Source of the DNA: Polydactylus sextarius
Lineage: Eukaryota > Chordata > Actinopteri > Polynemidae
Length of the DNA stretch: 64,000 bases
Reading direction: 5' to 3'
Assembly: GCA_016801845.1 (NCBI GenBank)
Contig: CM028923.1
Coordinates: forward strand, 5,629,001 to 5,693,000
The notes below the pieces were generated by a model. It was given only the letters and a program-made list of their open reading frames with translations, made no database searches and was not told the DNA's origin. Position 1 is the first letter of the stretch; each line of letters opens with the position of its first letter. Shown piece by piece: positions 49,601-61,041 of this stretch. Position numbers and translations under genes: made by a program.

Positions 49601-52600
49601 CCTACATCTCAACAGAAAGGAGGAATGGAGGAGAAACTGAGAAAGATAAGCAAAGGACAGTGTTGTGCAGGGAGGGGGGTGGGAGGGTGTGGGGTAGGGG
49701 GTGATGAATGATTCATAAATGAGTGACTGAGCACGGAGTGGAGTTATTAATTATTTTGCCGCCTCTGGTATGAGGATGAACATCTGCACACGAGGATCTG
49801 AACTTCTGTCCGGAGAGAAAGAGAGAAAATGAGAAGGGAGACGAGGGGGAGAGAGTTTCAAAATGAGATAGAGACAGTTTGATATCCGAGAACCAAAATT
49901 GCTTAATGGTGTCTTATAATGACAGAGAATGAAAATATGTTAGACATTTTGGACAGAAACAAGTGGATGGGTAAAGAAAAAACAATATTTTGTCTGGTGA
50001 AAAAAAAACAACATCACCATCTCCCACCGCAGCTTCTCCCCCAGGCCTCCGCAGTGAATAAGAATGTGTTGTTAGTCAACTTGCCTTGTTAAATGGAGTC
50101 AAGAAACAAAATCACTGCTAAAGGGGAAAGATCTGCACTCACCACAGTCAAGGTTAGAAAAGTGTATTCCGTAAGCCCTCACACATTCAACAAAACAAAC
50201 ACTGAAGAAAGAAGGAACTTACTCCCATGAGGATTAGCGTTCAGAAACCCGGCAGCATAGATTAAAGGCCTGCGTCTACACATCTAATGATGGTCTGGGT
50301 TCCAGCGTTAATGCACGCATTTCTACACAAGCGTATAAAGTTGTTGGAAGATAGAAAAAGTCTTGAGGAAAAAGACGACCTTTAAAGCTGCTCATGATCT
50401 CCAGTTTGCAGGTCGTTGCTCAGTATACAAGGATCCAAGAAAGCTGCCAGACACGTTAGCAAATGTTATTTAAAAATCTCTAACATAGACACACACAGCA
50501 GTCAACAAAAAAAAAAATGGCTGTCATTCTGACATTGCCCTCAGGCGTCTGTGTGTATGTGCGTGTATGCGCATTGTCGGGTAAATATTGTCAGAGCGGA
50601 TTAGAAGTTGACTGCTGCGACCAGATGGGTGATAAGACCCTTTCTTCAGCCACCTTCACAGCCAATCACCATCAGTGATCTTTCTGCATACACAAACAGT
50701 TATCTTTACTCACACGTACAGGCACATGCTCTTCAGAAATCCTGACACGCAGCTTTCAAAACGGAGAAAAAAAAAAAAAAACTGTACGACGTGTACTGAC
50801 CTACACTGAATCACTATTCTGAGGAAGTTGGATGGATCAAATGTGCACGCTAGTTTCATATTGCTCTCTTTTACTTCAGAGCATTGCAATGTATGTAACT
50901 ACACATCCAGTACAATTCAATCACACAGGAAGGTGATCAAACCAAACGACCACTGCAAAGATCACTGAGCCATGGACAAAATCTCCCAGACCTTTACAAT
51001 ACAAAGTAAGAGAAAACCAGAGAGCATGATGTTCACATTGACTGGATAAGGAAAGAATGAGAAAAGAAAGAATGAATGAATGACTGAAAGAAAGAAATAC
51101 CAAGAAGGAATGAAGCAAGAAAGTAAGAAAGAGGAATGAAAGACAGAAAAGGCAAAAAGAGGGTGAGGAAAATGAGTTGTTCATACCTGACTGCTTCTGT
51201 AATATAAAATCCAATTTGGAGAGGCATAGACGTGAGGCGGGGGGGTGGAGGATGAGATAAGGTGGGGTCCTTTTTCCCTGCCGTACCCTTGTCCCATCTT
51301 ACACAGTGCAAGCTTATGTACACACGCACTCATACACTCACACACACACACTAACACCCACGCCAACGCACACAGTCTGTCATCAGCTCAGCAAACACTA
51401 AATAATGAACAATACGGAGGCTGTCCAGGCATGATAAGTGACTGCCCTATCCTTCCCATTAATGCCACCCGCCAGAATTAATGATAATTATGTCACGTCC
51501 CTTCCCGTACTTTTATTGAATTCTTATCTATGAATAGAAGAAGAAAGCTAGTGTCAGAGTGAGAGGGAAGGGAAGTTTAAAAAGAGATAGTGACAAAGTC
51601 AAGCCCGAATAAGAATATCTGAAAATTTCTCATTTAATTATTTTATGTCTTAAAGAAAAGTTGTTGATACAGAACAGTGAAATGGTGCAAGTTCAATGAG
51701 CAATCAGAGGTCTGAAGCTAGAGAGTTGTGACAACGGCTGATAAGTGTTGAAGCCCTCTCTATCCCGCTAGGAGAGGTGCATAATTTACCACAACTTTGA
51801 AGACGACCAACATATTAATGTGAATATCTAAGTGTCTCCATGGTACTGTTACACAATAACTACACGGAAAAAATAAACCTCTGTATGGATACATGTCCCA
51901 ACATTTACAGACTTTACATCATATATGAAAATATATGATTGGTTAATATTGTGTGGAAACTATTTCCAGATAAGTTTAGTGATGAAAAAAACCCAAAGCA
52001 GATATAAAATATCTGAATGGTTATTTCTTCACAATTGTAACATGATACTTTTTTCTAAACAAAGAGAATTTTCAAGAGCATAATCTTGTCAAGATGGATA
52101 AAATAAATATTCAGCTCTGATGGCATTTTGTGGAAGTGTTAAATATTAAATTATTATTAAGAAAACAACAACATGTACGACACCGACATCTCATTGTGCT
52201 GTAAGACTTTTTGGAAATGCCTTTGTACTTCATATTTATACTACAGTTTTGCTGGCATAACAAGAGAATACAAAAGAAAAAAGTGGTACTACAAACTACA
52301 GTACAAAAACAAACCTGGCCCTGCAGTAAAAGTCATTAATGGAGGTAATAACTCCCTGATTGCAATCATATGATACTAATAAAAATATATGGACTTGAAG
52401 AAGCATATTACAAGATGCTGGAATCTTTATAGGAAGATTAAACATGTTCTCAATGTGATAATGAAGATAAAAACATTACTGTAATGATAAGTGACTAACA
52501 AGATCTACATAAAGAATATGTGCGAGTGTGTGATGGAAACACAGACACACTGCATTTTGAATGGTGATTAATGACAGAAAAGTGATGACTGAGCAAGGAT

Positions 52601-55140
52601 GGTATGAAATGCTTTTAAGAGTCCTGATTAGGGTAGACGTTAAAGCACACACACTTGCAGAGGTACAACCAACTATAATGAGCGTGTGTGTGAAGTGTTC
52701 TTTGACAACTCCAGTGGAGAAGGTAATGAGTATGTGATAATATACTCAAACAAGAACTTAATGAAGCACAGGTTAAGAAGCAGTGCTACAAAAGCACTGC
52801 AGCTAAGGATGAGAAAACTTCTGCCACTGATTGTAATCCAACATTAACCACTTAGACCGTGTTTTTAATTTGCAGTGTATTCTGATCAATAACTACCAAA
52901 TTGCCTGTGACACTGGTAGAAACACATCCTGGCAAATGTAACCATGATGTACTTTTGCACTAAACTTAAATACACCAGTCACTGGAGGATGTATGTTGTT
53001 GGGGAAACTTGTCCCAAGGTTCCTCCTGGGTTATAGCTTAACTAAACTAATGTATTCTCACAATCTGCTGGATTTCACTGTGAGCTCATACGCGCTTCAC
53101 ACAAACATGTACTCAGCATTTTCTTAAATAGTGGCATATCTGGCAGCCATGAAGGCATTTTGCTCTGTGCCAGGAACAGGAAAAAACAGGGAACTGAGGA
53201 AAGAAAATGACAAGGAGAATAATCTGATTTTTTTTTTTTTTTTGGTGCGATGCAACCATCTGATAAGCAGAATTCATCTGTCAAAGACAATGTTCAGATT
53301 TTCAGTTTGCAGAATAAACAGTAGCAGATGTCTGCGTTGGCGTCGGTGTAATGGCTGTGGGCACAAAATGCACTGCATATGTCAATGTTTGTGTCAAGAA
53401 TATTACCATGTTTTGTTTAATTTAATTCCCCCGCCTTTAAAGATATCCAGTTAGTTGGAACTAGGTTTTTAGAAAGAACCAGGTAGTTACTTTGTATTTA
53501 CCATTCAGTGATGTTATAACTTTATCTACATGCATAGTTATGAGACAGATATTAAAGCTTAAACATTAAATAAGTGAGACCTAAAACGTGATTCCATGAG
53601 AGAGTCAGATGAGGTGAAGAGGTAAGTAGCAGCCAGTAACGCTGTGAAAATATCATCTTGACAAATAGCTCAGTGGTTGTGTTAATTGTGGGTTACAGCT
53701 TTATCGCACTGACAACTTGTGTGCAGAAAAAGGTTATCAGCCACTTCCACACCCCAAATGACACTTCCTTTACTTACTGGAGGCGTGAGGCAAGTTGGCG
53801 AAGAATGTCTTGAGGCGACCAGCCAGCCACTCCATGCTCTCATGAAGATTGGCCAGAGCTTTCAGGTCACTGACGTCACGAAGGATCTCATTCTGGGGGA
53901 TTAACTTGTCTCCTAGGTTTCCAGTCAGCACCTCTGACTCCTTTGCAAAAGCCGCTCTGAATAATAGAGTGAGAGTTTGTAGGGTTACAAGGATGAACGC
54001 AATATACTGCTTGTAAAGAAGAAAAAAAAATCAGTGAATGTGACAAAACTGGTAAACACTCTTTAACATAAATGACTGCTATCAAAAAAACATAAGGATA
54101 AGTAAGGACAAATTCAAAACGTAATAACTATGAGGCATGAGGATGAAAGAGCCCTTAATCAGTCTACAGTATTAGGTTATTTAAAGGAAATTATTGGTTT
54201 GCTGGTTGGACTCAAAATGCCTGGTGTGCAGAGGAAGAGCGTAGCTTACATAAATGCTATAATGGAAGTCAATTTCCAAAAGTTAAAAAATAATGGACCG
54301 CCGAGTGGAATGGATGTGCAAATGTACCAGTGTGTTTGTGTTCGTGTGTTTCTTTGAAGAGGATTCACATTTTATAGTAATCTCATGCTTCTATGCACAA
54401 TGGCTCAGTGATGTGGGACTCAATTAGGGTCTTGACCCTTATAGTGTTGCGCAAATACAAAACAGGTAAACAGAAAGAAGGGATAGTATGAGGAACATAA
54501 AGCTGATGTGTAGATATTCAGAAGGATAAATAAACAGAGATGGGAAAAGGATAAGAACATTAGAAAGTTGGACATGATAGGAAGATAATTTATGGGCAAT
54601 GTCACTTTGAAAAGAGGGAGTTGCAAGCAGTTCAACAGTCAGTTGGAGAGAAAAACAGCAGGTGATGGAGAACATTTCGAAAAAGAAAACAAACAGAAGG
54701 CAGAGATTTACAGGGTGGGAAAACAAAGACCAGAAGATCAAAACCTCTTTTGCACTACATTAACAATCACTTGTGTCTTTCGAAAGATAATTAACTTTGA
54801 AGACAAGTAAGACAGGGAGGGAGACCACAGGCTGGAAGTTGGATAACTAAATCTCAACACCACAGTGCTGCAAACACATGGCACATGGACTGGCCTCCAG
54901 AGTCACCAGGATGCCCACAAGATCAAAATCTTTTCAACAACAGATGGGTAAAAGACATGCCATACACACACTCTCTCTCACTCACACAGAGACACGTGTA
55001 GCTTATTAATAGGGCTTTATTAAAGCAGTGGGTTGCCAGTCGTGCAGAAGCTAATCCCCCTTTCATTGTGATGAAAACATCTACAGCTCTCAAATCAAAC
55101 GGCCTTATGGTCTCCCTCTTGCTATCTCTGGGCTCTCACT

Positions 55141-55198
<58 letters not shown>

Positions 55199-57651
55199 TG
55201 TACACAACAGATTGACTTTCTTTGGCCACATAACCAATTTATTTATTTACTTTACTATTCCGCTCCGATGAGCTTCAGTGTTCCCTGAAGAGTGCGCACA
55301 TTCAAAGGCAATTTTGATAAGACTGACCCCCTCCCACCCCCCACCCCCACCTCCTGGCTCCGACTGCGCTCCTTATATTTTCCTATTTTGTTCTTCCCTC
55401 GTTTCCTTCAGATAGAGGGTGTTTAAAAGAGCAATCGTGACTTCTTTTATGGGTGCATCTTAGTCGACAAGAGAGGGTTTAATAATATGTAAAAAAAAAA
55501 AAAAAAAAAGCAAATGGTAGCAGGGACTGGAGGGAAGCATTATTTGTGTGATTACTGAAGTATGATTGTGTGCATCTAGTTCTGCTTCTTAATATGCATG
55601 TGTTCTTGTTGCTCTTCTAGTTAAGTATAAGTTCTTATTCATGTGTCCCTATAAGAATATATCTACATTTATACAAACAGGGACATATTGTATATGCTCT
55701 GTGTGTATTTGTGTGCGTACCGGGTGAAGTCCTCTTCATCCTCTCTCTTCTGTCGGGTCTGTCTTGGTTGAGCCATATTTGCCCAGTTAGGCAGCGACTG
55801 GAGCAAACGACTGATGTCCTCGTCTTTAGACCACGAAGCACTGATGGTCAACTTCTCCTCACACTGGACAATACCCCTAAGGACATATTGAAAGACATAA
55901 TGAAATGTGAAATGTGGACAACCTCAGATAATTAAACACAGTGGGCGCAAAAAGTGTGTAACTACTTTCCCATTAGCTTAAGTGGGAAAGTGGTTTCAGG
56001 CTTTTACACCCCACCATGTAGCTGTCTATTGCTGTGTGAATAGGCTAAATAATAACTGGATAATGAAAAGAAACATGTTGTATCTTTGGTAATCTTGGCA
56101 CGTTACCACAGGAAAGGATGCTAATTTAGCTTGGTGTTATATGTTAGCATTATGACTGAGGCTAGGATGAATTAGTTCTTTAACTTTTATCATGGTGTCC
56201 TGGCGAACCATCTACTTATCTGCTGATGATGCTAGTTGAAGTCAGGGAATTATTTGCATGAAACCTCTGCAAACCAAGAACAGCTGTGGAAAATTTCATA
56301 GTAACTCATCGAGAGATAAATGCGAACAGTCCAGACTACTGATGAACAACAAGTATGGCTAAAAAAGAATTAGCAGCTTACTTATAGTGAATCGGAGAAA
56401 TTGGTGGCATTAACAGTCACGTCGCTCTATAATCACATATAACATACTGTAGAATGACGGCTGATTTGACATTCAGGCAAACTGGAGGAGGCTGCCAACA
56501 TGTATGTGTTTTGTTTGCATGTGTCTGGGATGGTGAAAACCTTGATTCTATAATTAATATCATATGGATATCTCGTATAGAGGACACAAGCACTCAAGGG
56601 TTTCACATCCACATACACAAACATCTTAAGATAGGAAGGGGGGTTGAAAGACACAGAGAACTGTTCATGTGTAAATTTACACACACACACACAGTGCATC
56701 ACACTAACACGAGTACACACACACGCTTTGGCAGTCTCTGCTGAGCTTGTCTTTATCACTCGGAAGCCCCAGTGAGGCTGACGCTGACCTGTGACAGAGT
56801 CCAGATGGACTCCCAGCAGCCTGTCAGTCCTTTCCTGCGTCTCCTGGCCCATTCACCCCCCAACCCAAAATATTCACTGGCCCTTCTTCCTTTACCTGGC
56901 CAGGTGTAACATGGTCCCTGGTGAGCACAGATGGATGGCCTTTTCATAGCACCAAAATGTGTGTGTTACTGTGTGTAAAAAGCAATAACAACAACAATGA
57001 AACCTTATTCCATCCTCTGAAGAGTGTATATCCTGTGCAGGGAGCCCTTCATAAAAATGCACACTCGCATTTTCTCATGATTTTTTTATTTTTATTTATT
57101 TATTTATTTTATTTCTTGGATGTAAAACTTCAGCTGCTGTGAAATTGCTAAGCGAGTGTCTGCCAAGGTTTTGCTAAGAAAAACCTCCATGTAAACTTTG
57201 CACTTATCGAGACTACAACCTAACCTGGATTTATTCCCACAACAGTTTACCAATCAAAAGCCAAAAAGACAGTGAAATCCTTCTCTCTTTACAGGAGATG
57301 AGGGCAAGACTTCTGTTTCTAAAACATAATCAGTGATGTTCTTCGGTGACATTTTTGCTAATGTTATTTTGCAGGGTTTTAACAGCCCAGTGCTCATAAC
57401 TCCTACTCAACTGCTCACACAACTATATAGAACTCAAATAATAAAAAGAAACATTAAAGTGGCTGTCGTACTGCAGAAATTCAGCTCCCTTAGGAAGTGA
57501 GCCCCTTCGTTTACCTGTAGGCTGTGTTGCAGATTTCCTTGTACTCTTTGAGCTTGTCGCACACCATTTCCAGGAACTGGTTGGAATAGGCACTCAGGTC
57601 CTGCATCAGGCTCATTAGATCCTGGATGGACTTCTCCACCACCACCGTGCT
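32749..57651 (-). CDS. exoc4: EXOC4 (SEC8), exocyst complex component 4, 3' seven exons (5' part outside window)
   Basis: Joining 57515-57651, 55721-55876, 53778-53956, 46080-46224, 43878-44056, 43539-43698 and 32749-32986 gives 1194 bases, 397 codons plus TAA, with all phases agreeing. The product matches the C-terminal part of vertebrate EXOC4, including [71 protein letters not shown] and the end ATKDKKITTV. EXOC4 is a subunit of the octameric exocyst, which tethers secretory vesicles to the plasma membrane. The C-terminal TTV is a class I PDZ ligand, reported in mammals to bind SAP102-type MAGUKs. Full-length human EXOC4 is about 974 residues, so roughly the first 580 are missing here. Nothing suggests a pseudogene. 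Introns are large, as in mammals. Confidence 0.98.
36166..36597 (+). repeat. Dispersed teleost repeat with internal duplication
   Basis: Two related units about 143 bases apart begin TCATCACTGAGCCCAA (36292) and TCATCCCTGAGCCCAA (36435), each continuing into a CAAATxTxAAxxxATTCCCTCAA-type block. The end, TGCCTTCTGCTCTGGCTGTC then GGAGGCATAAAA, is familiar from dispersed repeats in percomorph genomes. I cannot name the family or class. Confidence 0.65.
37686..37719. repeat. (TG)n microsatellite
   Basis: TG run in the large EXOC4 intron. Confidence 0.94.
39078..39274. repeat. Three-copy minisatellite embedded in CA repeat
   Basis: GCTTCATCAGCAAAGACCAG occurs exactly at 39078, 39180 and 39255, with CA-rich spacers. 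Unit spacings are 102 and 75 bases, both multiples of three. On the minus strand each copy reads LVFADEA in one continuous frame. Confidence 0.9.
40968..40983 (+). promoter_or_regulatory. CTCF-like motif
   Basis: CCACAAGGTGGCACTG matches 15 of 16 positions of the core CCASYAGRKGGCRSYV. Confidence 0.5.
42430..42840. repeat. Long pyrimidine-biased tract
   Basis: About 400 bases on the plus strand are strongly C+T rich, starting with a T run at 42461-42475. It is low-complexity rather than tandem, and open frames here reflect only that bias. Confidence 0.8.
43539..43698 (-). CDS. exoc4: EXOC4 exon (second from the 3' end)
   Basis: 160 bases, phase 1 in and phase 2 out. It encodes [20 protein letters not shown] and [20 protein letters not shown]. 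The intron to the next exon is about 10.5 kb, the largest complete one in the window. Confidence 0.98.
43878..44056 (-). CDS. exoc4: EXOC4 exon (third from the 3' end)
   Basis: 179 bases, phase 2 in and phase 1 out. It encodes VHCFHYLIPLTKQGNYAIVA and the [17 protein letters not shown] block, nearly identical to mammalian EXOC4. Confidence 0.98.
44679..44844 (+). mobile_element. tRNA-derived SINE with target-site duplication
   Basis: The head has a pol III box A-like segment (TGGGTGGTTAAGG) and a perfect box B, GTTCGAATCC, at 44731-44740. The body (GCTGCGTGTCTTTCCCCC, then AATAAAG) resembles a SINE common in percomorphs, and an A tail ends at 44844. Near-identical flanks, CATGCCAATGAGAG at 44665 and CATGCCAATGGAGAG at 44846, are the target-site duplication. 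It sits in an EXOC4 intron, antisense to the gene. Confidence 0.88.
45090..45270. repeat. Pyrimidine-biased tract
   Basis: A second C+T-rich low-complexity segment about 2.3 kb from the first. Confidence 0.75.
46080..46224 (-). CDS. exoc4: EXOC4 exon (fourth from the 3' end)
   Basis: 145 bases, phase 1 in and phase 2 out. The first third is a variable Ser-rich linker (ASPYSVDSQVAGESE). The rest, QILQTLSDLSRGFQDIADRC and LLVLHLEVR, is the conserved core. Confidence 0.96.
46665..46692. repeat. (TG)n microsatellite
   Basis: Pure TG run in an EXOC4 intron. Confidence 0.93.
49674..49701 (+). other. G-quadruplex motif
   Basis: Five plus-strand G runs of 6, 3, 3, 4 and 5 are separated by loops of 1-3 bases. 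The G strand is the template for EXOC4. Confidence 0.75.
51050..51175. repeat. Degenerate purine-rich GAAT/GAAA tract
   Basis: GAATGAATGAATGACTGAAAG and related imperfect tetranucleotides in an EXOC4 intron. Confidence 0.85.
53778..53956 (-). CDS. exoc4: EXOC4 exon (fifth from the 3' end)
   Basis: 179 bases, phase 2 in and phase 1 out, donor GTAAGT. It encodes AAFAKESEVLTGNLGDKLIP and [20 protein letters not shown], strongly matching vertebrate EXOC4. The exon ends in the less conserved linker. Confidence 0.97.
55147..55198. repeat. (TG)n(GA)n compound microsatellite
   Basis: About 14 TG units pass directly into about 12 GA units. Confidence 0.96.
55327..55348 (-). other. G-quadruplex motif in EXOC4 pre-mRNA
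   Basis: On the minus strand four G runs (5, 6, 3, 5) are separated by single-base loops, among the most stable arrangements. It lies in the sense strand about 370 bases downstream of the donor of the exon at 55721-55876. Confidence 0.75.
55721..55876 (-). CDS. exoc4: EXOC4 exon (sixth from the 3' end)
   Basis: 156 bases, phase 2 in and phase 2 out. It encodes GIVQCEEKLTISASWSKDED followed by [16 protein letters not shown] and a charged KREDEEDF segment. The donor is GTACGC. Confidence 0.97.
55877..57514 (-). other. EXOC4 intron
   Basis: 1.6 kb of mostly unique sequence with a T/ATTT-rich stretch near 57080-57112. No exon is recognised. Confidence 0.75.
57515..57651 (-). CDS. exoc4: EXOC4 exon (seventh from the 3' end)
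   Basis: 137 bases, phase 0 in and phase 2 out. It encodes VVEKSIQDLMSLMQDLSAYS and the helix ending in NTAYR. I chose the acceptor CTCTAG before AGC; a two-base shift to the next AG would break the frame of any phase-0 upstream exon. Confidence 0.95.
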
Positions 57652-58745
57652 CTAGAGGCAGAAACATGAGCAGAACAATCAGTGTGCGGTTAAGCTGAGC
57701 TTTCAACTAAGAAGAGAAAAACACACAAAAGTAAGAGGCACAAAAAATTAGAAGAGGACTGGATTTTATGTAAGTGTTGAGTCACATCCAGTCTGCTGTA
57801 GTGCCAATGTAAAAGGATAACTTCACTTATCTATCACCTGTGGCTGGACTGATGGCTGGTGCTGGAGAGCTTGTTGAAAGTCGTAACACCGTATTGGAGG
57901 AATGGATGATTCTTTGTGTGTGAGTGAATCAGCGAGAGTGCACATATTGGTGTGTGATTTTGAACGTCTGTGTTGTGTGTGTTCTGCGCGTGCGAGAGTG
58001 TGTGTATATCCGCGTGCATGTTTGTCACAGTGCACCCATCACCAGGAGCCACGGCAGGGCTGTGACAGCAGCCATTACAGATTAGCCACTCCTGCGTGAC
58101 TAATAGCTGGCCTGGGAACAGCAGAGCGGCTTCATATCCCCAGACACACTCACATATACACACACACACGCACACACAGAAAACTTTTCAAAACACACAC
58201 CTTTGAGCAATTCAAAAGCTGTTAAATGAGATTACAACTTGGTACGATCAAGTTTGCCTAGCTGGAAGCACCCCGCACTTAACCAATCTATCCTACATCT
58301 CCAATAATAGTGATAACTTGCTATTAGTCTGCCAATACACCTGCTGCATCCACTTTGAAATGTACTACAACTATGAATACAGCTCACTATTGTGCCTGTG
58401 AAAACTTATTATGGAGTCATGCTGTTTAGGACTGAAATGAAAAGATGAATTGTTTTGCCAAAGATAAATGACAGAAATGATCTATGGTAGATGCAAACAA
58501 CTGCAGGAGCAGAATGTATTTATGTGTTTGTAGGAATACCTTGACCAGGCAACACATGGCCATATCATCTATTCCAGAGTTAGTTAGTTAGTTAATCCAA
58601 CAAATGGTAATTACTAAGGGATCGGGTATATCTATAGACTAGACTTGATATGTGCAAGTCTGTATTATTTATCATTAATAACGAAATGTTAAAATAGTTC
58701 TATTATATTAATGGACAGTGGCTTGTGGCAACAGTGGCTACAAAT

Positions 58746-58761
58746 ACTGTAGGGGGCAGTA
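58746..58761 (+). promoter_or_regulatory. CTCF-like motif
   Basis: ACTGTAGGGGGCAGTA matches 14 of 16 core positions, with the whole AGGGGGCAGTA half intact. Confidence 0.4.
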
Positions 58762-60895
58762 GTGACTGCAATTGATCTTCAAAAAATATGGAGGGACCCC
58801 TGATGTGATATAATGATATTAATATTAATAGCTCTTTCTTTGTTTCAGTTTCCCCCTCACTCATTCTGTCACAACCAGGCAAGCATGTACACACACAAAC
58901 ACATACACACACATGCCCCCACACAGTAACAGCAGCCATTCCACTGAGGAAAGTAATGATCCATAGCAATGCCCATGCCCATGGAGCGCTAACCAAGGCC
59001 TTGTCTTGCCAAGGGAGAACCCTTTACTGTCCATGCCTGATTCCCTGTCAGGCTGCCAGTGAGAGGAAATACACACACACCCCACTGGAGACCTAGCTGA
59101 GGTAGCTCAGTGCAGCTCAGGCAGCAACTACCTCATGTTCTTAGTGTGGGCTGATGGTAACGTAAACCATTTTATATAACACAAAGAAAAAAAAGTGGCA
59201 ATGACACTGCTGCCAATTTCTGTTACTGTGACTATGGTGATAATGCATTGATAATGATATGCTACTGTTGTGATCCCTGAAGGGAAATTCTCTTTTTTTT
59301 TTTTTTTCCTTTTTTTTAAATTCGCCTCCTCCAGGGAGGTCAGATTGTAAAGTCAGCACCACTCAGGCTGTGAGGGATTCAGTGGGTGGCTCGACAAAAC
59401 GTCAGCAAAGTGCATGACAGACTTTGTTAGCCTGCAAGTCCATATAAATGGAGTGCATCAGGGTGCTGGAGTTTTTATGACCCATTTGACTTTGCAAAAA
59501 TTAGATTATTTGGATAAATCAAATTGGATTGATTTAGTACATTCACAGCAACAAAGCTTTTGGGGAAATTTGGACTGCTGTAACAGCAAGAGCTATTGGG
59601 ATACATTAAAAAAACAAGTGCAACTGCATTTACAAAGTAAGTCACATACTTAAGAAAAGGGCAAATGTGGAATACATAAATAGCTCATAACTTCACTTTT
59701 ATCTTATTAAGCAATAATGAATTAATACAAAAGCACGAGAGCCTGGATTCCCATATTTTCCAGGATGTGCCGAATACTGTATCTCCATTAGTACAAGCAG
59801 CAGCCAGTTTTTTCCGCATTAAAAAATGAGATTCATTATTAAAAATGTGGGCAATTTAACTTCAAAATCCAAGAAAATCAGAGTAAAGGAGTAAAAAAAA
59901 AGACAAGAATTTGAGATTTAGAGAGAGTAGTAATTTGTCCATTGTCAAAAATTTAGCATGTATTCACAATCATAACAGCATCCCCACATTCTTGCTGTCC
60001 ACACTTTGAGGACATGGAACTCAATAGCCGGCCAAGTCAGTGAATGGAGAAGAGTAAACAATGGATGCCTGATCCATTACTCCTGCTCTAACAAATGCTC
60101 TTGCGCTCAGCTCCCTCGTCTAATTCTGCTCATTTAACACAGCCATTTGTCTTAGGCAGCAGAAATCATTAAAAAGTAATCAAGAGACAGATTGAGAAAG
60201 GGAGGGCTGGGAGAGAGCGTGAGCGAGGGTGGTGGAGAGAGTGTGCTCCTCTACTTAACTGTTACATGGGAGACAACATGCAATGTGGGGGTTTCTCTAT
60301 TCTGTCGATCTAATGCTCTCCTTTTTCTTTTCAATGATTCAAAGCTTAAAGGTCAACATGCTGTGCTATCAAAGGACATTGTACTGGAAACTGAGCTTTG
60401 TTGCACTTTGCCTCCACTCTTTTACATCATTACCATGTGAAAGCATGGTCATCAAGGAAAATTAGACTTGGGTCTTGCAAATGGATCGCAGAATTTGCTG
60501 GGGTAAACTGGCATCGTTAAGAGTGAAATGAAGGCCACAGCCATGGTGGTTTAATGACAGCAACAAGGCAGTTAGCACTTAGACTGGCGCCTCAGCAGAA
60601 AAAGCTGTTAATGCACGGTCATCACTACAGAACCCACCCTGAGCTGGTGCTGAGTGTAGTTAGCTCCTGTGGTGGAGTGAGTAAAAAGCACAACACAGGG
60701 AATAACATTAAAGTGGTAAGAGTGCAGAGATGTAATCGTTAAACTCCTCTGTGTTATTGTATTGTGTTAGTTAAAAAGCAAGTGTCATCCCGAGTTAGTC
60801 AAAGGAAGATAAGATTTTAAAGTGCATTTTATTTACTCAGACTCAATATAAGTACATGCTGTGTGTGAATGTGTTTTCTGAACTGTCAAACTGAA

Positions 60896-61041
60896 GGGGG
60901 GTACCAGGGGCCTCAGGTTTGAATCGGAAACGGATCATGGATTTTCTCCATTAAAATAAAGGGGTGTACCCCCCTCCCCAAGGTTGTGCTGGGGTCAGAG
61001 TGTTTAACCCTCATGTCATTTCACTCCACACTCTGACCCCA
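60896..61041. repeat. Two adjacent perfect inverted repeats
   Basis: TGGGGTCAGAGTGT (60990-61003) pairs perfectly with 61028-61041 across a 24-base loop. GGGGGGTAC (60896-60904) pairs perfectly with GTACCCCCC (60966-60974). No mobile element is recognised. Confidence 0.85.

Larger units (their letters stand above)
46225..53777 (-). other. EXOC4 intron
   Basis: 7.5 kb with TG arrays, a CCA-rich patch near 48920, the plus-strand G-quadruplex motif, the purine-rich tract and AT-rich patches rich in ATTA. No exon is recognised. Confidence 0.75.
53957..55720 (-). other. EXOC4 intron with G-quadruplex motif and TG/GA array
   Basis: 1.8 kb. It contains the compound microsatellite, the C-rich stretch at 55327-55348 and an A run at 55490-55509. 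Confidence 0.75.
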
